Source: Lantana camara (lineage: Eukaryota; Streptophyta; Magnoliopsida; Lamiales; Verbenaceae). From it: DNA of 64,000 nucleotides. Location: assembly GCA_037501455.1 (NCBI GenBank), contig CM074857.1, positions 104,689,501 to 104,753,500 of the forward strand, read 5' to 3'. Below, one piece after another: positions 21,038 to 32,600 of the stretch. Below the pieces are notes generated by a model. It was not told the origin of the DNA and did not search any database. It saw only the letters and a list, made by a program, of their open reading frames with translations. Within the stretch, counting starts at the first letter, position 1, and each line of letters opens with the position of its first letter. Position numbers and translations under genes: made by a program.

Positions 21038-21139
21038 ACACCCTAAATGGAGGAGAACCCCATCCTTCCATATCTTATAATTCTCACCATTCAGTTCAGG
21101 GAGTTCAACATTAAAATCAGAGACACCTACAGGTTTCCT

Positions 21140-22435
21140 AACTGCAAAATCATATAAACATGCTTAATACTTAAATTGAGGCAAATAAACTAACTATGAT
21201 TTACCAATGCAAACCATAAATAAATGAATCAAGTGACATAAAAATTGCCTGTGGCTAAACTTTTAATTCAATAAGATTCATTACCGGATGATAGAATTAT
21301 CGAAAACTTGAGATAATTTCTATCCCTTGATAAAAATGTTAAATTCAATTCCACAACCCTGTGGGTAATTGTGAAAGGGCATTTAATATTTTATCTTAAT
21401 AATATAATGAAGTACCATATTTGATCCCTAAAAACAAATTTTATTCGATTAAAGATGCTGTGGCTAATCTTTAATAAAATAAAATTCAATTGATCACTGA
21501 AAATCTGTGCCTCATAATATGCACAAAATATTAGATATTTAAAATACTATATGTGGTTTTACTTTATCATATGATTAAATTTAATTAGAGTTGCTGTGGC
21601 TAATCTCCAATTAAATAAAATCATATGAACCACTGAAAATTATCTAATGCATATTCTTTATGATCAATATTAAACTTTATGGTATCATACACTTAATTTA
21701 GTACTTCGACTCTGATCACCAAAAACCATATGTAATCACAATTTAAAATTATCCAGCAATAAAAGTCCCATATATCACACGAATGAATTTGAACAGATAA
21801 TTATTCATGCATACCAACAATTTCAACAACAATGTCGTATGACATCCACCCAACTATAATTGCCGACAATAAACTAATGTCATCAGTCATCAACATTCTA
21901 GATGTAAAAGGACTTAGATTTGCACATGTTCCGAGAATAGGACATCAAATTGCATACATATATATATGCTAAGCAATAATCCCAAATATGTGTCCAGACT
22001 TCACACGTATTCCAACACATAAATACTCAAGTTGTATACATATGCAAACAACAGATTTCCAAATATGCCATCACAGAACTTTGGGCACTAAATGTCTCCC
22101 ACATGCATACGAATTCGAATTACATAAACAAATCAAGGTAATTCTGGAGACTAGAGACATATATAGTCAAAACTTCAAATATTTAGAAGACATCTGTAAT
22201 CTGTTAATCATGCATATGTTCATACAATTTCAACCAATGATATGCCGTTAACAAGCTTATTACGGCGCATAATGTTCTCATAGAATTATTAAAGCAGTAG
22301 AAGGCATATCAATGAACTGAACAAAACCCGTAATCGCAAATTATTCCAGATTTCGGAAACCAAATTCATGACAAGGTAACAGTAATTTTTCCGACCAATC
22401 AGCATATAAACGAGCAAGGCAGAGATATATGGTAT
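21140..22435 (-). other. Untranslated leader of the young copia element, with internal repeats
   Basis: There are no credible genes. Three degenerate direct repeats built on GCTGTGGCTAATCT and an ATTCAATT/AAATAAAAT tail occur near 21250, 21450 and 21590. Confidence 0.6.
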
Positions 22436-22447
22436 GCTCTGATACCA
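22436..22447 (-). other. Primer binding site of the young copia element
   Basis: Minus-strand TGGTATCAGAGC lies two bases inside the 5' LTR and is complementary to initiator tRNA-Met. Confidence 0.9.
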
Positions 22448-22449
22448 CA

Positions 22450-22935
22450 TGTAAGCATAACTTTAACAATTCATAGAAACTTTATTATGAATTTAACGCA
22501 GCGAAATTTAGGAATCGAAATACCTCCCGCCATTGCTCTTATTTTGCCGACTCAGAAATTGATGTGATCGAGAGAATCCAATCGCCAGATGACCACGATG
22601 CGTACTCTTCCTCGTAGAATTCTCGTAGTCCTTTTGCCCTTAAGATTCTTCTAAGCACCGACCCTCACAACCTGATGGATTGGTTCTGTATGTGTATTTT
22701 TGTGCTTAGGGACCTTAGGGATTCTATTATCTTTTATATACGTAACTCCATCAGTTACGTATTACTTTAGCGGTTTTCTTTAGTGGTTATCTCCCGATAA
22801 TTCTAGAATAGTGGGAGTTACTTGGTTAGTGGGTCTCCTTTTATTACGTCATAAATAGTGTGAGAATTATAATATTAATAAACAAATATTATCCTTATGC
22901 AGTTAGGAATCCCAACGGACCACAAACTGCTAACA
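22450..22935 (-). repeat. 5' LTR of the young copia element
   Basis: 486 bp, essentially identical to 16325-16810. It is followed by the second TGCGC duplication at 22936. Confidence 0.95.
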
Positions 22936-22992
22936 TGCGCGACACCCAGAAACCCTTCGCCGCCGCTGCGTATCCAGAGCATTTTCATGGTG
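22936..22992 (+). pseudogene. RGG-type gene exon 1, 3' part
   Basis: Once one TGCGC copy is removed, the frame continues DKWLRDTQKPFAAAAYPEHF. It ends at a splice donor (GGTG followed by GTACGTACG) in phase 1. That phase matches the start of exon 2 at 23327. Confidence 0.75.
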
Positions 22993-23326
22993 GTACGTAC
23001 GTATATGATATATCGTATAAGATGTCAGTTGTTTACTTGTTTTGTTACGTATATTTGTACAATGTACATTGTGGGCGTGCTTTTCGTGGTTAGAAATGTA
23101 AAGTTTCTTCGGGTTTGATGCTGATTCTGGGAAATTTTGCCAAGTGGGAAACAATGGAAATGTGTATGTCTGTGAATCTGAAATGATGGGCATTGTTCTG
23201 TTTTCTTGATATCGTTTTGAACCAGCAGAATGGGTTATAACTTCTAATGCTAATTTTCAGACTAATTTTATGATTGTGTTTAATTTTTGGAATTTTTTGA
23301 TATTGATATGGTAAAATCTTGATCAG

Positions 23327-23876
23327 AAATGGAAAGGTACGAGAGGAGCACTGGACCAGAAATGCATAATAGAAGAGGTCAATCTAACAGGGAATTTGCT
23401 GGTTTGGAGCATTATGAAGGACAAGATATTAGCTACAATAAGGGTGTGAAGTTTGACAGTGGAAGGTCTAATGCTGGTGGCAACAGAAACGATACGTACT
23501 ACAATCAGCCACGTAGACATTTCAAGGTTGAGGATAAGCGGCATCAAGAAATTGAGTGGGGAAGTGATGATTCTTATGGCATTGTGGAGAAACTGGGGCC
23601 TGTCGGTAAAGATGAAAGGAAGGATTATAGAATCAAGAACTGGAATTCTGGTGGATACAGAGGATATCATAGAAGGCAGGGGAAGTATAGGAATCCTAGA
23701 GGCATTGTGGAGGAATAGGTTCCAGTTTATCGTGAGGAGAAGGAATACGGAATCGAGGGCTCCAGTTCTGCTGCGTACAGGCGGGGCGGTGGTGATGACG
23801 AACTCCAGAAGGATATTGGTGATGCGGAAGGAGGGCAAGTGTTTGATGAATTGATTGTGACAACAAAACTTTATCA
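23327..23876 (+). pseudogene. RGG-type gene exon 2
   Basis: It is preceded by TGATCAG. The frame reads ERYERSTGPEMHNRRGQSNR and continues through Arg/Gly/Tyr-rich sequence (NWNSGGYRGYHRRQGKYRN). An in-frame TAG at 23716 follows GIVEE, and the frame then continues open with VPVYREEKEYGIEGSSSAAY. The two halves look like an internal duplication (GIVEKLGPVGKDERKDYRIK against GIVEE-stop-VPVYREEKEYGIE). The 3' end must be phase 2 to join exon 3. Donors at 23841 (GTGTTTGA) or 23877 (GTTTGTG) both fit. Confidence 0.7.
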
Positions 23877-24158
23877 GTTTGTGTTGTGAATGTTAGAGTA
23901 GTGCCCTAGAAGAGCCAAATAGTTTAGGCCTCTTTTTGTAAACTACTCTTATTAGCAGCAATTTGTGACATTAATGAAATAATAAATGTAACGTTTTATA
24001 GTCGTTTAATTCTATGTGGCCAATTCATCATATCTCATTCAAGTTTATTAATTGCATATTATAACTGTTTGTGTATGGATGAAACCCCAAGGTCACATTA
24101 AGCTACGGGACTTGACCTCGCATAGGGATGGAGGTTATGAAACAAGTGTCTATGGCGT

Positions 24159-24432
24159 CAGTGGCGGAGCCAGAAATATTATTTAGGGGGGTCGACCAAA
24201 GTATAATACTAAAGAAAAATTCCATAAAATATTTTTAAAATGTGATCAATTATTAATAATTTACTTATTGACCCCCACTAGTATTAATTTTAACTTTGGT
24301 GAGGGGGGTCAATAATGAAAAATCCCATAAAATTACATATACATATATCTATATATCTATATAATAATTAAAAAACATAAAATTTGAGGGGGGTCAATTG
24401 TACCCCCTCCATACAAGGTGGCTCCGCCACTG
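24159..24432. mobile_element. 274-bp hAT-like MITE inside the LTR
   Basis: Inverted ends are CAGTGGCGGAGCCA on both strands. The 8-bp direct repeat TATGGCGT (24151-24158 and 24433-24440) flanks it. The partner LTR at about 43691 has a single TATGGCGT and no insert, a ready-made empty site. The interior contains GGGGGGTCAA words and no coding. Confidence 0.95.
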
Positions 24433-25277
24433 TATGGCGTGACCTAAATCAACTCCAAGTCGAAGAGTCTAATAAGCACGGGGATGTTGACTTGACTCGT
24501 TTGAGACTTGCTCATACGACGTGCCTTTAAGAAAAGTTACTTTGTTTCGTAAGTATTGAATGTAGAGACATTCACACGCGTATGGGGGTGCTTGTTAGGG
24601 AACAAGTACACTGAGGATCCCGACAGGAACACCTCAATGGGGTAAGGCTTTTATGCCTTAATGATGAGGTTGGTTCCCTAGTAATGGTAGTGTTTAAATG
24701 GTCCTTAGACTTGAGGCTCCATTGATGCTCTGTGCATGACAAGGGCAATGTTTGATATGCGCCTTGAGATTCATGGGTTCCATGAATCTCGTTATGGTTG
24801 TATGTTGGTATTGTTCGAATCATGTATGGGGGCATATGAGATGCCAACATAGAATCTATCGCTCGTCTGGAAGAACGAGTGAATCACCCATGAATTCTAT
24901 TGTAGTACATTCCACTTAAATCCTTGCGCAAGGTAGTGAGATCTAAATTAGGAAATGAGTTTCCTAGAGTGTTAGATCAAATGGAATTGCTATTAGAATT
25001 AATTCATAGCATTAGGACTAATAGGGTTCTATTATTCCCATGCCCTAGGTCCTAATCGGGGATTGGACGATAGAAGGATCTTATCTCACGGTATCCATGA
25101 GACTGAAAGGTTCACAGCATAAACTTCACCTGTTGGATGGGTGGTCATGAGCTTGTCACTAGACATCGATCATGATCTGTAGGTACTGATTAATTAAAAG
25201 GAGTTTTAATTAAACAGTGATTAATTGAAAGAGTTCAATTAAATCAATAAGATAAAAGATTATCTGAAATACCACAT

Positions 25278-26096
25278 TGATGAGTCCGGAAATGGGTGAA
25301 TCCGAATCCGATCACTTTACAATTTATATTTGTGGAGGAAACCACCGGAGCTTCGCCGGAAAAGTGGAAGTGAGTTCAACCTGTTGGGACAAGCACAAGA
25401 AAGCCAGAAGGCCAAGCTGGGGGAACTGGGGGTGATACCCAGTTTGGCTCTCCGACGCTCAAGTCAGTTCAGTGTATCAAGAAAATGTAAGTTCAGTCAC
25501 AGTTGCAGTGATGAAGAAAGCTTAAAGAATGCTTACAGTGTAGAAGATGACTTGGGTTATTTATAGTTGAGGGTCAAGGGCCCTTTGGTCATTTGCCTCA
25601 AGTGGTCCTGGCCGAATGTTGCCCTAACACGTGGCGCTGTGAGAGAGAAACCTAGGAGGAATCTTCTGCAAAAGCGGCCCAAAAGTTAGTGCTAGCAACA
25701 GTGGCAGGTGCGCGGGCATGTACGTTGTGTCAGAGAGCCATGTGGGTGGTTGGTAACGAGGGCTTGAGAGCGCGCTCGTGACAACCTTGAGTCTTGGAGG
25801 CCAAGATATCCGCTGAGGGGAATGTTGGCTCCAATTCAAATGACGAGCCGAAGGAGAGGCCGCTCTGAGGGAGTGTGACGCTCGAAGAGGGCTCCCTTGG
25901 CACGCAGGCGTACCCATCGTTTTGTGTGTAGGACGCTCGTTGGAGTGATAGCGCTCGTTGGGCTTAACTCCTGAAGAAGACTTGCGCTCGTTGGTTCCGG
26001 CGCTCGTGAGCTGATGGTACAGCCTTGGGGGACAGATGTCATTATTTCGTGATGCCACGTGTCTTGACGTGGGACGATCGTATTTTGACCCCATCA
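25278..26096 (-). repeat. 3' LTR of the gypsy element
   Basis: 819 bp. The minus-strand TATA-like CTATAAATAACC (complement of 25555-25566) marks a probable promoter. It has an identical counterpart in the 5' LTR. Confidence 0.95.
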
Positions 26097-26110
26097 TTTT
26101 GCCCCCCAAT
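26097..26110 (-). other. Polypurine tract of the gypsy element
   Basis: Minus-strand TTGGGGGGCAAAA directly precedes the LTR start TGATGGGG, as required for plus-strand priming. Confidence 0.85.
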
Positions 26111-26436
26111 TCTGTAGTCCTTATTGATAAGGACTGTAGAATTTTGACACGCTCTATCTCTTGTTCATAGCGCTCGTGTAAAGCTTGGCGTGTTGAGCAA
26201 TTTTCCTCTGAATGCGCCATTAATGCGGTCTTTTCAATTGACCGTTCGCATCACTTCCGCATTAAATGCTGGTACTATTCTGAAGCCCTTGAAACGTCAG
26301 AGCATTAAATGCGGATGCGCGTGGGGCGCGTGAGCATTGGGAAGCATGTGCCGGTTCCATAAAGTGGGCGGTTTCCTAGGCGGGAAATGATTGCCATTTT
26401 GAATTTATTGCCTAAAACGGTACCAACTCCCATCCC

Positions 26437-26445
26437 TATAAGTAA
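26437..26445 (+). promoter_or_regulatory. TATA-like box for the antisense gene
   Basis: TATAAGTAA on the plus strand lies about 265 bases before the ATG at 26705. It is followed by a pyrimidine-rich leader (TCTTCAACCTCTTCTCC words near 26530), which is plausible plant core-promoter architecture. Confidence 0.45.
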
Positions 26446-26704
26446 GGGATTCTGAAATCTTGTCATTCTTTACGCATTCAAAACTTTCCAAGTCTCCTTT
26501 GCAAGAAAAATTCTCTCGCATCTTCAGCATCTTCAACCTCTTCTCCAGTTTTCTCTAAAGCTTCCAAGGTAAATCTCCATTGTAACTTGCTAACTTTGCT
26601 AACCGTAGACTTCGGACTTTAGGATTTCATAACCTTCTCCGATTCTCGCCTTCCTGAACTCTAATCTCCTTCCAAGAAAAACTTTCAAAACCTCTGCTTC
26701 TGCC

Positions 26705-29079
26705 ATGGCCGACCAACACATTGAAGAATTTGCCCGTGAAATCCAAGAGATGGCCACGGAGAGTTCTTCCTCTCACGATTCCCCCAGAGATGAAGAGTTG
26801 GGGGCGGCGGTAATGGCTATGGAAGACAGAAACCCAGGCGGTGTGGATCCTCTCTTTGAGGAGATGGATTTGGTGATAGAGGCAGAGAGACAAGGGGTCA
26901 CTCTCCCCATAACTCAGAGTGCCACGCATCCCCACCGCCATAGAGTGACCGTGGCCGTTGCAAATCCGCTTCCAGTGGCGGAAGCCGTAACCGGGCCTTC
27001 AGAAAGGGCCCGTGTTGCAAATCCGCTTCCCGTGGCGGAAGCCGTACCTGGGCCTTCGGAAAGGGCCCGTGACAAGGGCAAGAGTAAGAAAACCCAGAAA
27101 TCCAAAGGACCCAACGAGGGGGAGGGCTCAGGTTATCAGGCTACCGAGCGCACGCCAGATGAGACTCCCAGCACCGTTACTGTGGGAGATGTAAAGACAA
27201 TGATGGCCCCCATCTACTGGGACGAGCGGTATACTTGGAGAATTCCCCAAAACCACGAGCGTGCAAATAATCCGCCTCCTGGGGAAATGGCAGTGTACGT
27301 GGACACCGTGCGCTCAGGAGGCCTGAGGTTCCCCATTTCCGTCTCAATGGCCCATTTGCTGAACGACTTGGGCTTGTGTCCATCCCAAATAGTGCCCAAC
27401 GGCTTGGCCCTCCTGACCTGTTTCGTAATTTTGATGAGGACCACGGGTTACGAGCCCTATTTGCGGAACTTCAATGCCCTTTTCCAAGTGGTCAGCTCCT
27501 CTCGCTCTTCTCCTGAGGCGGGTTTTTATTACGTCCAAGCGAAGGCCCACATGAAGCTGATCAACTCGCCCTCGAGCACTTATGGCATTGATTGGAAAGA
27601 AAAATTCATCTTTGTCAAGGCTCCAGCAGGAGAGGGCTTTGGGGTGATCACGGAATGGGGCTCGTACTCAAAGAGCCGTTTGCCACCCTCACTCCCCCGA
27701 GACTGGGCTAAAAACCTGGCAACGACCCTAAGGGATGAGGGCCACCTTATACAAGCAAAAGACTGGATAGACGATGCGGAACTCATGTTCTTGTGTGGTC
27801 TTACCAACGACCCTCATTTCTTTGACAACCCTCCGGCTCGTGACATAGAGAGAGACGGTTAGATTCTTAGGGCACTGACTTTAGATAGGGACAAATACTA
27901 ACTTCTTTTCTTGTACTTGTAATTTGCAATTTGAGTATATGATTTGAAGATTTCTAACTTCTCAAAATTTTTCATTTTTGCAGGAGCCTCTATACTCGAA
28001 ATGGCAGGCGGAATCAGACAGGCGGCTCGTTTTGCAAATGCCCAGAGGAACCAAGCCTCACAGGGGGATCAACAACGTGACCAGCAGCGCCCTCGCATCC
28101 GTCGCGGGGACGCTCGTAGTGGCGCTAGCTCGAGCGCTCAACCAGAGGTCCAACCCCCTCGTGGGCGAGGGGAGCGGAGGTTGACCACCAGCGATTCAAG
28201 GAGGCGGTCTTCTGCTGAACGAGCGGGCGATGTTCAAGCCCCCCCTCCCGTGGAACAACTAAGGCCAGTGACTACTCTGGCTATCACTGAGGCTCCCTCG
28301 AGCGCAAGCCGGCCTTCCCGCAAGAGGAAGAGAATGCCCGATTCTGCCGCGATCAAAGGCAAGGGCAAGCAGGTTGTGGAGGGCCCCCGAGGCGAGGGCG
28401 AAACTTCCTCCTCAGAGGAGGAACATGCATGGGAATTCCCCCGGCGAGGGGATAGGGATTTTTCGGGCGCTACCGACGGCGGACCGGTTTTGCTGAGGCC
28501 AGGCTCGGTCGCCCTGACTATCACTGAAGATGTGTTCAGCAGGGCTCAATTCTCAGCGGACCACAGGCATCTCTTCAATGAGTCTGTGGAGAAGGTGACC
28601 ATCGATGCGGCCCACGCCCTAATTTCTGTAAGTAACCATTCCTTGCACTCTTTTATCTTCTGTAAATTACCATTTTCTGGCTAACACTTTTCCTTTCGAT
28701 TGTGCAGCAAGTTCTTCCCCGGCTCAAAAACGTGCAAATGCGAGCCTCCGTCTACGCCGAGCGCAAGGCCAAGTACAAGAAGATGGCCCGCTCGAATGAC
28801 CCGGCTCACATCCAAGGGGAGCTGGATGCCGAGATAGCCAAGTACGAAACCCTCAAGGGTTTGTACAACAAAAATGAAGAGGAGCTGTCAAAGCTGAAGC
28901 AAGACTTTGTGGCTGTGGACGGCGCTCGAATCAACTTGGGCAACCAGCTGGCCCAAGCTAACGAGCGGGTCAAGAAGGCTGAGGCTGAGAGGGAGAGCTT
29001 GCAGTGGGATTGCCTCTACGCTCAAGACTTGCATAAACTTTTCCTTTTGAAAATTTGTCTAAGTCTTGAGCGGTCGTGA
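26705..29079 (+). CDS. Antisense spliced gene of the Tat element, 722 aa, Transposase_28-like
   Basis: There are three exons: 26705-27857, 27984-28627 and 28708-29079. The introns start GTTAGATTC and GTAAGTAACC and end TTTTTGCAG and TTGTGCAG. Phases match exactly (phase 1, then phase 0), joining ...ERD to GASILEMAGG and ...ALIS to QVLPRLKN. Residues 1-160 are acidic, then Pro/Lys-rich, with a near-duplicated block VANPLPVAEAV-GPSERAR. Residues 160-385 form a folded-looking domain (VRSGGLRFPISVSMAHLLND, RNFNALFQVV). It resembles the 'putative gypsy type transposon' family found in plants. An Arg/Ser-rich linker follows, then a coiled coil (YETLKGLYNKNEEELSKLKQ). It runs opposite to gag-pol, between pol and the 3' LTR. 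Extra antisense ORFs are known in Tat-group elements, but their function is unknown. The last 20 residues run into a repeat (GTGGGATTGCC at 29005 and 29090), so the end may be truncated. Confidence 0.85.
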
Positions 29080-29685
29080 GGGTCTTACTGTGGGATTGCC
29101 CCTACGCTCAAGACTTGAGCAATTCCTTTTTGATTCTGAGGCCATCATTCGAGCGCTCTGGCTCTTATCATTTTCTTAGTTCTGCAGGAAACCCCATTTT
29201 CGAGCGCAAGGCGTTTTAAGAAACAGCCAAGGCCTACTAGGATCAGTTCTTGTAGGAGATCCCGTTTTCGAGCGCAAGGCGTTGTAAGAAACAGCCAAGG
29301 CCTACTAGGATCAGTTCTTGTAGGAGATCCCGTTTTCGAGCGCAAGGCGTTGTAAGGAACAGCCAAGGCCTACTAGGATTTTCTTCACGATCTTCTTTCA
29401 ACTTACCTAATTGGCTTTGAGCGTAACCAGTCTATCCTTATGAGGGCGTCCCCCCATGCGGAATAGAGTGCTGGCCAGCGTAACCCATACTAGATAACAG
29501 CATACACAATGGAATGAGTTGCCAACCACGCTCGCAATGACGAGGGACGTGGGACTTATTCATTCATGCAACCAAAGAAACAGGAATGTTAATGAAATTA
29601 AAAAGATTATGTTACCTTTCACTTTGATTTGAAGTACATAGAACCCGTCAAAGTGGGTTGTTACATCAGAGTTTGCAAAGAGCTT
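29080..29685. repeat. Gypsy 3' non-coding region with three 68-bp tandem repeats
   Basis: The unit contains CGAGCGCAAGGCGTTNTAAG and AACAGCCAAGGCCTACTAGG. Copies start at 29201, 29269 and 29337 with a constant period of 68, spanning about 29179-29382. The later two copies are nearly identical. Tandem repeats in the pol-to-LTR region are a known trait of Tat/Ogre elements. There is no credible coding sequence in this stretch. Confidence 0.9.
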
Positions 29686-32600
29686 TTAAACATAAAACCG
29701 CCGGAGGTTACATGCGTTCCAAGGGCGAGGCAAGCGCTCGCCTTGAAGTGTCTCCAGGGTGTAAGTGTTGTTAGCTCTGAGTTGTATGACCTTGAATGGG
29801 CCTTCCCAATTGGGGTCCAGCTTGCCCACGTGTTTGGATACTTCCACTTTCTTCAAAACCAAGTCTCCCAGCTGGAAAGTTCTTTCCTTCACACGCTTGT
29901 TGTACTGTTGGGCTACAGAGGCTTTATAGTGGTGGATCTTAGCCCACGCTCGGTCTCTCCTTTCATCCAGCAAGTCCAACTCCAAGCTCCTGTTGCCATC
30001 GTTGAGCTGAGGCTCGAAATAGCCTACTCGAGCGGATTCATTCACTATCTCCGCTGGTATCATCGCTTCCGACCCATATACGAGCGCGTACGGGGTTTCT
30101 CCAGTGGCTGCTCGTGGGGTGGTGCGATAAGCCCAAAGCGCTCCTTGCAGCTCCTCAGCCCATTCGCCTTTCTTGCTCTCAAGCATGGTTTTCAGATGTT
30201 GCAAAATGATCCTGTTGGTAACTTCTGCTTGTCCGTTAGATTGTGGATGTCCTACAGAGGTAAATCGCTGTTCTATCCCCAACTCAGAACACCACTCTCG
30301 TGTGTCAGCTGCTATGAACTGGGATCCATTGTCAGATATGAGCACCCTCGGTATTCCGTACCTGCAAATGATGTTCTTCCAAATAAAGTCTCTTACGACC
30401 TTGAAAGTGATTTTTGCAACGGCTTCAGCCTCGGCCCACTTGGTGAAGTAATCGACGGCTAAAATGACAAACTTCCTTTGTCCCGCAGCTATGGGCAAGG
30501 GGCCCACAATGTCTATTCCCCATTGGTCAAACGGCCAAGAGACATCTATTGGGATCATTTGTGCGGCTGGCAATTGAGGGAGATTTGAATGAAATTGGCA
30601 TTTGGGACATTTCCTTGAAAATTCAACGGCATCCTGGAGAACTGTAGGCCAATAAAACCCACTTCTCAGAATCTTTTTTGCCAAGATACGCCCTCCGGAA
30701 TGATTCCCGCAACTCCCATTGTGTATGAGCTCGAGCGTCTCCTTCGCTTGTGAGGGCCTTAGGCATTTCATTGGGGGTCCTTGAAATGATTTCTTGAACA
30801 ATCTCCCTTCGGAATCTAGAGCGAAACGAGGGGCCTTATTTCTGACTTTCCTGGCCTCCACCTTGTCGGTGGGAGTAATTCCATCCCTCAGGAAAATGAT
30901 GATGTCGTCGAGCCAACAGGGCTCGTTTGGATCAATCATGACGATCATCTCGGTGGCGACCTTTTCCTTGATCAAAGGCTCCTCAGTTCTAAGGAACGTA
31001 ACAGAACGCTCGGAAGTGCCTTCTAAAGCTGAAGCGAACTTTGAAAGAGCGTCCGCACGCTCGTTTTCTCCTCGCGGCACTTGAAGTAGGTGAAATTCCT
31101 TGAACTTCCCAATGATTTCTCTGGCTTTCTTTAGGTACTGTATCATGGTGGTTTCTCGAGCCTCATATGTTCCTTCAATCTGGCTCGATATTAACTGTGA
31201 ATCCACGTAAGCAGTGATTCTGGAGGCTCCATTCTGAAAAGCTATGTTTAACCCTTGCACGAGGGCTTCATATTCCGCTTCATTATTAGTGACTTGGAAG
31301 TCCAGCTTGATCGCAAAGTCCAGCTCAATCCCATCGGGGTTTCTGAGGGCCACTCCTATTCCTCCCCCTTGAGAGGTTGAGGAACCATCTGTGTGCAGTA
31401 CCCATAACCCCTCATTCTCCACAACGGTGGGCTCGAAACCAAAACGCTCAACCAACAAATCCGCTACAACCTGAGCCTGTATCGTAGTCCTGGGCTCGAA
31501 GCATAAGTCAAACTGGCTCAATTCGATGGCCCACTTGATTAATCTGCCAGATACGTCCGGCTTGGACAATACTTGCTTCAAGGGTTGGTCGGTGAGAACT
31601 GTTATGGAGTGCGCTTGAAAGTAAGGCCTTAGCCTTCTTGAGGCGTTTATAAGAGCGAACGCAAATTTCTCAATCTCCAAATATTTCTTTTCAGCTCCTT
31701 GCAAGGTTTTGCTCAGATAATACACGGGTAAGTGTTTCCGTTCCCGCACAGCGATCAGAACAGCGCTCGTGGCTTCAGGAGAAACAGAAAGATACATGAA
31801 TAACCTCTCACCTTCGACAAGCTTAGTCAGCAGTGGTGCGCTCGATAAGTAAGCCTTCATATCCTGTAGCGCTCTCTCACATTCCTCAGTCCAAGCAAAG
31901 TTACGTGCGTTCCTCAAAATTTTGAAGAAGGGAAGGTTCCTGTCCGCCGAGCGCGAAATAAATCTGTTTAACGAGATGATCTTGCCCACCAGGACCTGTA
32001 CTTCTCGCAAATTTCGAGGGGAGGGAATTTCCAAAATAGCCTTGATCTTCTCCGGATTAGCCTCAATTCCCCTCTGACTGACCATGTATCCCAAGAACTT
32101 TCCCCCTTGCACTCCAAAGGTGCACTTCGAGGGGTTCAGCTTCATTCCATATTGTCGCAGGATAGAAAAGGTGCGCTTGAGATCCTCCAAGTGGGAGTCC
32201 TGGTGCTCGCTTTTGACAATCATATCGTCCACATAGACCTCCATGGACCTTCCAATTTCTTTTTCAAACATCCTGTTTACGAGCCGCTGATACGTAGCTC
32301 CGGCGTTCTTAAGTCCAAAGGGCATGACTAGGAAGCAATATACCCCCATATGGACAACGAACGAAGTCTTGGGGCGGTCTTCCGGGGCCATAAAGATCTG
32401 GTAATATCCCTGGAAAGCATCCATCATGCTCATGAGCTCGCAACCAGCGGTCGAATCCACCAATTGATCAATTCGAGGCAGCGGGTAAGGATCCTTTGGG
32501 CAGGCTTTGTTGAGATCAGTGAAATCATTGCACATGCGCCACTTATTCGCGCTCTTGGGCACCAAGACGACATTGCATAACCACTCCGGGTACAAGATGG

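Larger units (their letters stand above)
16325..22935 (-). mobile_element. Young, apparently complete Ty1/copia retrotransposon in exon 1 of the RGG-type gene
   Basis: Two 486-bp LTRs (16325-16810 and 22450-22935) begin TGTAAGCATAAC and end CTGCTAACA on the plus strand. They differ, as far as I can see by eye, at one position (GCAGCGG versus GCAGCGA). Direct repeats TGCGC at 16320-16324 and 22936-22940 flank the element. On the minus strand a PBS (22436-22447), a leader, one long gag-pol frame and a polypurine tract (AAGTGGGAGAA, 16811-16821) follow in order. Everything needed for transposition looks present, so this may be a currently or recently active family. Its insertion splits exon 1 after the codons for DKW. 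Confidence 0.95.

Noticed and set aside
23323..23838. 171-aa minus-strand ORF over RGG exon 2
   Set aside because: Leu/Ser/Ile-rich complement of an Arg/Gly/Glu-rich exon.
24572..24850. 92-aa minus-strand ORF duplicated at 43829-44107
   Set aside because: Identical in both copia LTRs; it is LTR sequence, not a gene.
25624..26220. 198-aa minus-strand ORF in the gypsy LTR (and its twin at 36315-36788)
   Set aside because: It is repeated in both LTRs, rich in Ser/His/Pro, and has no domain; it is an LTR shadow frame.
29179..29382. CRISPR-like array
   Set aside because: The repeats are contiguous 68-bp units without variable spacers, in a plant retrotransposon.
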